DNA from: Bolinopsis microptera | Taxonomy: Eukaryota > Ctenophora > Tentaculata > Lobata > Bolinopsidae | Assembly: GCF_026151205.1 (NCBI RefSeq) | Contig: NC_087081.1 | Span: 9,983,113 to 10,047,112 of the forward strand | Length of the DNA stretch: 64,000 nucleotides | Reading direction: 5' to 3' | Shown here: piece after piece, positions 29,101-37,004 of the stretch | Layout: each line of letters starts with the position of its first letter | Position numbering within the stretch: the first letter of the stretch is position 1 | Program-made: the position numbers and the translations under genes | The notes under the pieces: generated by a model | Seen by the model: the letters and a program-made list of their open reading frames with translations, nothing else | Databases searched by the model: none | Told to the model about the DNA's origin: nothing

Positions 29101-29537
29101 GGCCTATCACTAGGGATAAGACCGGTAAAGTTATCAAGCAGATGTTAGGCAAAGATTTCTTTGAACTAGAACACAGTAAACCAATCTGTAACGAGTATAA
29201 CTTCCTGACTGTCCACAATCTTCATAAGTTGCACTGTTTACTGGAAATGTTTAAAATTAATAAGTTCCAATCACCAGTCTCAATGTTCTCTTTATTCAAC
29301 AGGTCACCAAGACGAGACAACTACTTCATCCCACCCACTCCATCCTCACTATTCATCTATCAATCAACTAGTATTTGGAATCACTGCCGTAAGTCAACAA
29401 GTGAAATAGACTTCTCCACTCCCATCAGTATATTCAAGAATAATCTTAAGAAATCTTTGTTAGAACTACAATCTAAATATGACCGACAACTTTGGTGCAG
29501 TTACAACTTTGATGCAAATGAATTATCATTGAAATAG
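26154..29537 (+). CDS. Element B ORF2: PHD finger, EEP endonuclease, reverse transcriptase (intact)
   Basis: 1127 codons without interruption. N-terminal C4HC3 PHD-like finger: C9, C12, C25, C28, H33, C36, C51, C54. EEP nuclease at about 120-335: LAETN, IAGDFNINL and TDHISHHLPIF. A second Cys-rich patch (CLCSICCNKRN) lies at about residue 440-455. The RT core runs about 610-880: PIYKKENAELLENYRPIS, QYGFRKNHST, GIFIDLSKAFD, GVPQGSVLGPLLF and the catalytic FADDT. A thumb and C-terminal region follow (KFLGVIIDQKLNWDAHL). Length and order are those of CR1/Jockey-group ORF2 proteins. All catalytic blocks are present, so the enzyme could be active. Translation may depend on termination-reinitiation at the ATGA overlap. 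Confidence 0.92.
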   Translation: MNVLKKEVCAHCLKSIYLGQSIIECYHCNCPIHSRCFNTSDKQNKKVDLYCNNCIHLAVNRYNPFKLLNDDNDDNTDADDVIRKISEVLESCDSYSVKDINRTFANELQVQNSLIFQNLDGNKSNFDSLAIEIARFTNKFSVIGLAETNVGPEMKNLYELTGYESFYQDTFDSKVKGSGVALYVLNSFNAVKNNNLSQVTENLETLFVTIGSLGNSTSIGVIYRPPSGNAEQALQELSSILDKAPKHTHIAGDFNINLHSNHSSIIAQYEDVLFSRGFFPLISLATHEKPGCNASCIDNIITNDLDSVTASGVITDHISHHLPIFTIFDWEISKTKNIHKHTQYYDYCKSNTDKFAEVLGNKLDNEPIIDFTNFHDIFKNSIDETCKLAVPKTTKRTIQNNPWITGGIIASVNHCHGLYDDWAKVRKVKCKQGETDTKGGTCLCSICCNKRNRYDDYKEYRKALKKVRKKAVSEYYSDKFLETQGNSKKTWELINKIRGKQKRDIRPIFTIDNEKITDRRVIANEFNKYFVSLASNLNAAYTELGEIQINQLPSFCDFLPKSNTANIYLHDCSPEEVAKIISELKNGKASDIPVHIVKAVSGKISPLLSVLYNECMQQGFFPDDLKVGKISPIYKKENAELLENYRPISTLAIFGKILEKIIFSRLYSFFQSQGLLYENQYGFRKNHSTSHALNFSVDYIEKSLRDKNHVLGIFIDLSKAFDTICHDKLLKKLNDYGIRGTANKLIASYLSNRQQYVSVLGEESEKLSVIFGVPQGSVLGPLLFIIYINEIYRVSDLGKFILFADDTNIFVVDKCIKTLYCKANKILKLVHQYMKSNLLHINIKKCCYIHFKPNCRNEPDSNTNELELTLNNIVIKKVEETKFLGVIIDQKLNWDAHLRALNRKLKCEIGRLCGIRRCVPKKLYKDLYHTLFESHLCYGISVWGGVSNNKLEAIFKTQKKCIRILFGDNDAYFNKFKTCARVRPITRDKTGKVIKQMLGKDFFELEHSKPICNEYNFLTVHNLHKLHCLLEMFKINKFQSPVSMFSLFNRSPRRDNYFIPPTPSSLFIYQSTSIWNHCRKSTSEIDFSTPISIFKNNLKKSLLELQSKYDRQLWCSYNFDANELSLK

Positions 29538-30867
29538 GTTGATTTAGTAAACATAATCATATGAGTAAACCACGGTGTTATTGCAAAAAACCATGACAAG
29601 GGTATCAGACCTATATTAATCTAAGAGACGACACAAAACGAATCATCATACAACAAATTTTAAAATCCTGCGGCACAGGATCCTGTTGTTTTCCTACTCT
29701 ACCTCTCCCAAACCCCTCTCTCCTTCTCCTCTCTTCAGGTTTATTGTTCAATTTTTAAAAAAATTAGATAGCAGATATATTTTCTTTTAAATGAAGTAAT
29801 GGCATTATACATTGTTTGTTATCGTATGTATGTTGTGTATAGTGTTTGCTGACTGGGTATATGCTATATATTTTGAGGCTCACGACGTCTCGTCCCATGG
29901 GTGGAGTTGTAGGCTGAGTATGTGTTCAAATCTCCTTACTTCGTATGGTGAAACATTGAAAGGTTTGCCTTAGCCTTTGGGACGAGTGTTTGCCCACCGG
30001 GGATCCAAATATATGATTATCATGGACATTACTTTGACACATAAACTAATCAAACGACTTTAATGATTCCAGAAAATTTTACTAACTGCATTTAGCTAGT
30101 TTATAGTAAATACACACGATCGCAGAATAGAGGAGCACAATTGGGTTCCTTGTTCTGCGACTGTGTTTCCTCGGTGGGCCGACAGGTTTTTGTTGTGTAG
30201 TAGTGCTGGGGAAAAAAACGCTTTAACTATCAATGAGAGTACAAATTTTTAATTCTTGACCTTAGTGCCACAGTTTCTGTGGTAAAAACAAATTTATAGT
30301 TAAACGTTATATATTGTAGAAGGGCATGATTTACTCACATCACTAAGCATCTGGATGGATAATTAGCACACAAAGATAAACTGACCTTTAAACATGACCA
30401 CCAGCTATACCACGTAACCATAGCTCAGAAATAAATAAATTGCTCTACATAGAAACATCTGGCCTGATCCTATCACATTGTGGTCCCCAGGGGTTCGGTA
30501 AAGCCCTTACAGGCAACTGGGTCCTTTTACCAGCCACAATAAAATTGATCATGCCAGTACTGTCATAAACTGTAACCAACTATTTAAAAATTAGATATCT
30601 TTTGCTAAATTTTAAATTTTAAGTCATAGAGCAATCTTCTCAATTTAAAAATTTTTAAGAATTATATTTTACCCTAACTATGATGTGGTGGCATTTCATA
30701 CTTAACTAAATTTCAACTTTGAAAGTAAATAGATTATTAGTGACAACAAAATTATAGTTTAAGACATCCATTCTGCATTGTGTTTCCAATATTAGAATTT
30801 ATGATATGTATTGATTGAATAATTGGTAATAAATTTAACTTTTGTTTTAACTTTTGTTTTATTAAAA
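29538..30867 (+). other. 3' region of element B, non-coding
   Basis: AT-rich with no supported gene. It ends in two AACTTTTGTTTT repeats and ATTAAAACAG immediately before the linker sequence of element A resumes. Confidence 0.5.
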
Positions 30868-32541
30868 CAGAAATTCAGGACGTCATAAACCTGCTTAAGA
30901 ATAAAGCCAACACTAGACACTAAAATTGAACCTCTAAAAATCGCTAACAGCTGTCCCAGTTTTACTAGTGTACTAGCCCACGTTGTCAACAGTTCTTTTG
31001 AACAGGGGATCTTTCCACAGGCTTTGAAAGAAGCGAAGGTGGTCCCAATTCACAAAGGTGGATCTAAATCTGACATAAAAAATTACAGACCAATATCTCT
31101 TCTTGCTTCTTTCTCTAAAGTATTTGAAAAGCTAATGCATAACCGAGTTATAAGTTTTTTAGATAAATACAGCATACTATGTGAAAACCAATACGGTTTT
31201 CGCCCGGGTAGGTCTTGTGAACATGCTCTTCTCAACGCAAAAGACACCATTCTTAATTCAATGTCTAAAAAGCAGGTAACTTTACTTCTTTTAATCGATT
31301 TCAGCAAAGCTTTCGACCTTGTGGATCATTCCATACTCTTGCGCAAGCTGGACCATTACGGCATAAGGGGTCAAGCCTTAAACTGGTTTAAGTCATATCT
31401 CACTAACAGGAAACAGTTTGTATCAATTGGCTCGTCAAAATCTTCAACCAACCAAATTTTATACGGCGTGCCTCAAGGGTCAATATTAGGACCTTTACTT
31501 TTTATAATCTACATAAACGACCTGCCTCAAATATCAGATATAGCCAATTTCATTATGTACGCAGATAATGCCAACATCTTCCTGATAGGAGAAAATCTTA
31601 ATGAAGTTTACGATAAACTAATAACTCTTAGCGATGCTTTAGTTAAATGGGTAGATAACAATGGTTTAGCTCTCAACCTTAAGAAAACAAATTATATGAT
31701 CTTCTCTCGACAAAGAAATCTTAATTATCGTGATGTGGCAATTTCTGGTGTCACAATTGAGAGAAAAACAGAAGCCCGTTTTTTAGGAGTTATAATAGAT
31801 GATAAACTAAACTGGTCCCATCATATTTCTGCCATGAAAATGAAAATGTCCAGATACATAGGAGTCATGTACAAACTTAAAAAATATCTGCCTCTCGAAG
31901 CACGTCTTCAAATTTATCAAAGTTTTGTGCAGTCACACCTTAATTATTGCAGCCTTGTATGGGGTTTTGCTGCCAAGTCTCATATTGAATCGCTTTTTGT
32001 AAAACAGAAAATGGGCCTTCGAGCAGTATTACCTGGTTTCGTCAATTACTGGTACAAGGACGGTATCCCCCCAGCAAGTACCAAGTCTGGCTTTTATTCA
32101 CATAAAATATTGACAGTACACAGTATCATTGTAAAGAACGCACTCATTTTAATGCATAAATTGAAAAACTTTCCTCATCTAGTACCATTGTCTCTCAAGA
32201 AAACAATTCCCAAAAGCGCACCATTGTTTAATACTAACCTGGATTCTATTTTCACTACACAATGGTCAGAAAAGTATGGTCAACACCCTTACAACAACTC
32301 AGTATTTTTTAAAGGTCCATTATTAGCAATAAACCGATATAATGTTGCAGCAACTTCCCCGCCTAGTCTATTTAACCTGAACATTTACAAAACTTGTATA
32401 AAAACTATGCTCATCGATCAGCAAAATGAAAACATCGAAGACGATTGGCCTAATTTCATGTTATATTGTATAACAGGACTAAGAAAATCAAAGCGTAACA
32501 TAAACCAAAATGCCGATAATAACCTTGTCTCTACATCTTAG
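30868..32541 (+). pseudogene. Element A ORF2, 3' half: inactivated reverse transcriptase
   Basis: EIQDVINLLKNKANT (from about 30870) is followed by a frame change near 30915. An open frame then runs to 32541: PLKIANSCPSFTSVL, FPQALKEAKVVPIHKGG, NYRPISLL, QYGFRPGRSCEHAL, LIDFSKAFDLVDH, GVPQGSILGPLLF and the thumb RFLGVIIDDKLNW. The active site reads MYADNANIF, so the second catalytic Asp of YADD is Asn. The sequence before the RT core matches the linker lost from the 23146 frame at about 24890, supporting one original ORF2. With the frameshift, the insertion and YADN, this copy cannot be active. Confidence 0.8.
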
Positions 32542-33292
32542 ATTATATGCACACACTTATGCATCACTCAATAAACGTCGCATATCTCATCAATTACACT
32601 GCCAACATAGGACATTCTTTTTTATCGCCGCGATTTCAAATCAAGTTACAAATTCTACAAATTTGAAGTGCTCAGTCTTGTTTTACTTTTCTTATCTTTA
32701 CCTATTAACCATTGGAAAATAAAACTTTAAGCTATAAACCTTCATTGCATACTTTACCGGTAGAGTCTAAATTGAATAGTTTGAGATTTCCTTTACATTT
32801 TATATTTATGCATGTGCCCCACGGGGATGAATTTCTTATTACCATTGATATTATATATACTTTTTTGAGTAAACATTGGCTGGTACCACGGGCCAGTCCC
32901 CAACAAAAAAAAAAATTATGCCAAACCATACATTTTTGTAAATTCATTAAACTTTCAATTTAGCCTAAAACACCCTATTTCGCACCCTAGCCCCTGCCAA
33001 TGGGGTCCGCCCCTTACCTGGACCCCGCTGGGGGCCGCGCCCCCAGACCCCTGCCACAGCTTGCAGCTTCGCTCGCCGACAGCCCCCCCCCCTCAAAGAA
33101 AAATCCTGGCTACGTGCCTGAGCAAAATATAGGTTTAGGGCTTTTCAGATGATTTGGCTCCTCAACAGATACCGATGTACATAACGGTCAATATAATATG
33201 TAGTTTAGGTTTAACTGGCCCGTCAGGTTACGAATGTGCCCGAGGAGGAAAAAAAAAGCAAACTTAAGAAAATTTCTCGGGAACTTAAAAGT
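32542..33292. other. Probable 3' UTR of element A and GC-rich patch
   Basis: AT-rich sequence, then a GC-rich stretch at about 32985-33100 with CCCCGCTGGGGGCCGCGCCC and C/G runs unlike its neighbours. No gene. The end of element A probably lies within it. Confidence 0.4.
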
Positions 33293-34387
33293 TCACCTCA
33301 AAACGAAATCTGCACCTATGGTAGTGTGTGCCTTTCTTCCTCTCCCGAAAATAAATCTTACAGCAGAATTTTGCACCTTCTGTAAACGACTTAAATCATA
33401 AGAGCTCAGTCCAAAATATATGCTATTGCAATAATCAATTCTAGGGAGTACTAGAGCATGAACAAGCTGAATCTTAAGGTTAAAAGACAGTTTTGATGCA
33501 ATAAACCACAAATTTCTGATCTGAATATTACATGCTTGAACCACTGACGTAATCTGATCACTCATTGAAAGATAACTGTCCAAATACAGCCCAAGACTCT
33601 TCACAGTTCCACTAACAACATGTGGCTCTTGATCCTTAACAATCTGTAGAGAGGCTGGAATATTTTTTGAGTCAAATTTAGAGGATATAACGATGACTTC
33701 AGTCTTAGAAGAATTTAGTTGAAGGAAATTGTTTGTCATCCATTTCTTGATATCAGACATACAGTGTTCCATATTGTGCTCTAGCTGTGATGGGTCATCA
33801 GAATCAAGAGTGAAATACAGCTGGGTGTCATCAGCATACAAATGAATACAGCACCCATGCATACTTGCAATGTTCTCAAGATCTTTGGTGTACAATATGA
33901 ATAGCAGGGGGCCAAGAATTGAACCTTGTGGCACACCTATCTCAAGAACAGTTGATGAGGAAGACGAATCCTCGACTTTGACACAAAATGAACGGTTAGC
34001 CAAGTAGGACCTGATCCATGTAAGAGCAAGGCCTGTAATGCCATAAGCAGATCTTAGCTTCTTGATTAATCTTGGGTGATTGACAGTATCAAAGGCAGCA
34101 CTCAAATCTAGAAGTAAAAGAACAACTTTAGTTTTCTTGTCAATAGTTATCAAGATGTCGTTATGGATTCTGGTTGTTGCAGTTTCACAGCTATGAAACT
34201 TCCTATAGCCAGACTGAACTTTAGAAAGCAAGTTGTTATCCTCAAGATAACTGGTGAGCTGTATAGATACACACTTCTCAATGATTTTTGACAAGAATGA
34301 GAGATTGCTAATAGGCCTATAGTTAGATAGAGATTCACCGTCAAGGCCACGTTTCTTCAAACTTGGACGAATGAGAGCCTCCTTAAG
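33293..34387 (-). pseudogene. Jockey/CR1-type LINE reverse-transcriptase fragment
   Basis: Minus-strand RT frame of about 365 codons: LKKRGLDGESLSNYRPISNL, YRKFHSCETA, LLLDLSAAFDTVNH, GVPQGSILGPLLF, the catalytic LYADDTQLY, and the thumb KSLGLYLD. It is cut at both ends. Upstream, EEP and N-terminal regions are absent and the frame runs into a minisatellite. Downstream it stops soon after the first part of the connection region (FGRGRKAHTTIG). It belongs to a different family from elements A and B, as shown by the different active-site context and the lack of neighbouring ORF1. Confidence 0.85.
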
Positions 34388-34620
34388 TATATCTCGACAC
34401 GTCGGGGTTTGTCGGGATTTGTCAGGGTTTGTCGGGGTTTGTCGAGCCTGGAGGCTACATGAGGCCTCCAAAAGCTGTGTCTCCAATGTCCCCAATGTCT
34501 CCAATGTCCCCAATGTCTCCAATGTCTCCAAAAGCTGTGTCTCCAATGTCTCCAGGACACGTCTCCGCACCCTATATTTTCAAAAAAGACAAGAGACATT
34601 GGAGACATTGGAGATGTGTC
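34388..34620. repeat. CGGGGTTTGT minisatellite element end plus inverted CCAATGTCTCC repeats
   Basis: 34388-34470 repeats the TCTCGACACGTCGGGG, minisatellite and GGCTACATGAGGCCTC end of the element at 1459-1790. Next, about eight 12-bp TCCAATGTCTCC-type units (34480-34555) are followed at 34589-34615 by the complement (GGAGACATTGGAGA), a foldback. Confidence 0.75.
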
Positions 34621-35173
34621 ATGCCCCCCTTTATGAAGGAGCACATGTATGCGGATGGTAATGCATGTTTTGCTTTGTGACACCACGAAAAAACTACCTA
34701 CCTACCATACCCATTCTCAATTCCTACCACTTCTAACCATCTTATGTTTTTTTAAAGAAAAAAGAAGTTGATGGAAAAAATTTCCCGGTCAGCTAGCGTA
34801 TCGAGCTTAACCACTTTTGAAAGGTAAGCTCAGCCAACGAAATGCTTTCAAAAAAGAAAGGGGGGCTTTCACTCAGCACCACTGGCGGCGCATGAAATAA
34901 AAATAGCCTAGACGAAATGTTATATAAAATGCTGAGTGAGGGCACCCCCTTGAGCACTACATGGGCCGTTATCTGACTCTGTTATACTCCATGGATCAGT
35001 AAACAAATATTTTGATGTTGTTATTTGAACTGTATTGCAAGATGTGTGATCATGTGAAGCTATGATTAACATCTTATCCTTTCCCAGATGGCAAAGAAAG
35101 TACATCTGATGTCTCCCATTTGGTACTTCTAATATTTAATCTTGGCTTAATATTTGATTCAAAGTGATGAGAT
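34621..35173. other. Intergenic; no gene seen
   Basis: Upstream region of ETFBKMT. No clear core promoter motif and no repeat recognised. Confidence 0.4.
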
Positions 35174-35869
35174 GTGGAGTTAATAGTTTTGTTGCATAAA
35201 ATGGCATCAAAGATAGCCCTTCAGAGATCATATCAACTTATCCTTCAAAACACAAAAGTAAGGACTAAAAATCTTGTCCCAGAGTTGAGTCTTTATCTTC
35301 TGGATAAATCGTGTCCTTGGTATTACCAAAAAGAAGTACCAGAACTGGAACATGACCCATTTTGGTCTGTATTTTGGCCTGGAGGTCAAGTCCTTTCAAG
35401 GTTTATATTTGATAATGAAAATGTGGTTAAGAATAGAGATGTTATGGATATAGGCTGTGGCTGTGGTGCACTTGGTATTGCTGCGAAAATAGCAGGGGCA
35501 AAATCAGTAATGTGTAATGACATAGATGAGTTAGCAATGGCTGCAGTTCAATTGAATTTCAAATTGAATGAACTGGAACCTCCAATACTTTCAGCAGAGG
35601 ATTTATTGCAAAGCTCGTCCATAATCCAACCAGAAAACACCACAATCTTTTTGGGTGACATGTTTTATGACGAGGTGATGGCAGGTAAAATTCTAGCCTG
35701 GTGTTTGAGGAACAACCAGATTGAAAATGATGTGTATATTGGTGATCCAGGTAGATGGGGTCTAGACTTTATAAAAGATCACATTACGAAAGTTGCAGAG
35801 TACGATATAAGTGATGAAGATTGTGATGAATTCAGGACTGCGTCAGTTTTCCAATTTATTTCAAATTAA
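35174..35869 (+). CDS. ETFBKMT: ETF-beta lysine methyltransferase, single exon
   Basis: 231 codons (222 if the second Met at 35201, ATGGCATCAAAG, is used). The mitochondrial enzyme of this family (METTL20) methylates lysines of the electron-transfer flavoprotein beta subunit using S-adenosylmethionine. Visible motifs: DPFWSVFWPGGQVLSR (61-76), SAM-binding motif I MDIGCGCGALGIAAK (91-105), acidic NDID (115-118), catalytic-region GDMFYDE (161-167) and GDPGR (190-194), in the family order. The N-terminus is basic with hydroxylated residues and could be a mitochondrial targeting peptide. Length matches the family (about 260 in human). No intron interrupts it, unlike other host genes here. SETD9 lies 235 bp downstream on the same strand. 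Confidence 0.92.
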   Translation: MELIVLLHKMASKIALQRSYQLILQNTKVRTKNLVPELSLYLLDKSCPWYYQKEVPELEHDPFWSVFWPGGQVLSRFIFDNENVVKNRDVMDIGCGCGALGIAAKIAGAKSVMCNDIDELAMAAVQLNFKLNELEPPILSAEDLLQSSSIIQPENTTIFLGDMFYDEVMAGKILAWCLRNNQIENDVYIGDPGRWGLDFIKDHITKVAEYDISDEDCDEFRTASVFQFISN

Positions 35870-36104
35870 TTGATCATGTTTTATTGATTAAATTGATGAG
35901 TTTTGATATTTATTTTATTCTTGGTGTGAATTTAATTTTCTCTCTCTTTCTATCTTCATTTTGAATTACCCTATCATTTTCCTAAATCGGATTATTCTTG
36001 ATATTAAATCTATTATATTATACTGTATGACTGCTCAAAGTTTATTCATCATCTACTTTTGTAGCACTCTTATCTAGACTCATCATAGCAGATGTTTTGA
36101 AATT

Positions 36105-36815
36105 ATGGTCTTCAAATCCTACAAAAGAAAACTGCTGCCTTGGATATATTTCAACTTCATCAAACATGCCAACGCTAAAGCACCAGTCGTGGACACTTCT
36201 CACATCATAAAAACTGTCTACAATCAATTAAACAATTTTGTACATTGCCCTGAATCCAACCTGGATAACATACACAAGACTCATGGCTTTACAGTAGGTA
36301 TAAAGGATAGTGCTCTGCACAATAGAGGTGTGTTTGTCACCTGCGGAGCTGTATCTCCTGGATCCATTATTGGTTATTATCCTGGAACTATATACCGTCC
36401 TGGTGATTCCATTTTCATCCAATCCATATCAAACTCGTATATATTCCAATGTTCTGATGGAACGTATATTGATGGGAAACATGATGGGATTTCAGGATTG
36501 TTTTATAAATCTTGCTCTCAGCGAAATCGTTTGGGTCCCCACATGACATGTGATGAATCGTGGTTAGCCCTTAAAAACCCTGTAAACCCCCTGGCCTGTG
36601 GTCAGATAGTAAATAACGGTGGCAACAAAACTTCAAATGTCAGTTACTGTGAAATAGACATAGATCTGAGGAAAGTTCCTTTAAAGCAGAGAAGATTTAT
36701 CCCAAACGTTTTATACTCAGAACCATCTGCTTACTTGAGAATGGTAGTTTTAGTTGCTACAAAGGAAATTGTAGAGGAGGAAGAGATATTGTCATCTTAC
36801 CTCTCCATTTTCTAA
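36105..36815 (+). CDS. SETD9: SET domain-containing protein 9, single exon
   Basis: 236 codons. A small SET-domain protein recognisable as SETD9: GVFVTCGAVSPGSIIGYYPG (75-94), SIFIQSISNSYIFQCSDGTY (102-121), YKSCSQRNRLGP (134-145), NPLACGQIVNNGGN (161-174) and EEEILSSYLSIF at the C-terminus. SET domains transfer methyl groups from S-adenosylmethionine to lysine, but the SETD9 substrate is not established. The canonical NHS motif is replaced by VNN-type residues, as I recall for this family. No introns. A strong acceptor-like sequence (CTACTTTTGTAG, ending about 36063) lies 41 bp before the start codon and could be a 5' UTR or trans-splice acceptor. Confidence 0.9.
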   Translation: MVFKSYKRKLLPWIYFNFIKHANAKAPVVDTSHIIKTVYNQLNNFVHCPESNLDNIHKTHGFTVGIKDSALHNRGVFVTCGAVSPGSIIGYYPGTIYRPGDSIFIQSISNSYIFQCSDGTYIDGKHDGISGLFYKSCSQRNRLGPHMTCDESWLALKNPVNPLACGQIVNNGGNKTSNVSYCEIDIDLRKVPLKQRRFIPNVLYSEPSAYLRMVVLVATKEIVEEEEILSSYLSIF

Positions 36816-37004
36816 TGTTTTTAAGAATCAATTTGTATTCGTATAATTGTTGGTTATAGATTTTTTCTTACTAATATTTGAAAAAGCTGTATATTATTTT
36901 GTGATAGTATTTTCAAGTGTTTTTGTTTTGGCTCCCTGCGAAAGTTTTATCTCAATTCAACAATGAAATTACTACCTACATCACAAACTCACCTCCATTA
37001 GACT

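Larger units (their letters stand above)
24890..30867 (+). mobile_element. LINE element B inserted in ORF2 of element A
   Basis: Comprises the 5'-truncated ORF1 (to 26157), ORF2 26154-29537 and a 3' region of about 1.3 kb ending in ACTTTTGTTTT repeats and ATTAAAACAG near 30867. The left junction is where the pre-RT linker of A gives way to unrelated coding sequence. The right junction is where the A linker resumes (EIQDVINLLKNK). No clear target-site duplication is seen. A terminal short tandem repeat is common in CR1/L2-like LINEs. Confidence 0.65.
20400..33292 (+). mobile_element. LINE element A (AlkB-SGNH ORF1; PHD-EEP-RT ORF2), interrupted by element B
   Basis: I infer one non-LTR retrotransposon from 5' sequence at about 20400-20733 (with TACTACTTTCATTACG repeats), ORF1 20734-22503, ORF2 5' part 23146 to about 24890, and ORF2 3' part about 30868-32541. 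The ORF2 halves are complementary: the first stops in the linker ahead of the RT, and the second resumes in that linker. They are separated by element B. Outer boundaries are approximate; no target-site duplication was found. The element is inactive (interrupted, frameshifted, YADN at the RT active site). Confidence 0.6.

Noticed and set aside
29538-30867. Further gene between the two RT frames
   Set aside because: Only short frames; best explained as the 3' region of element B.
33293-34570. Single 425-codon protein starting at 34570 (minus)
   Set aside because: The first ~60 codons translate a minisatellite; only the RT part is real retroelement sequence.
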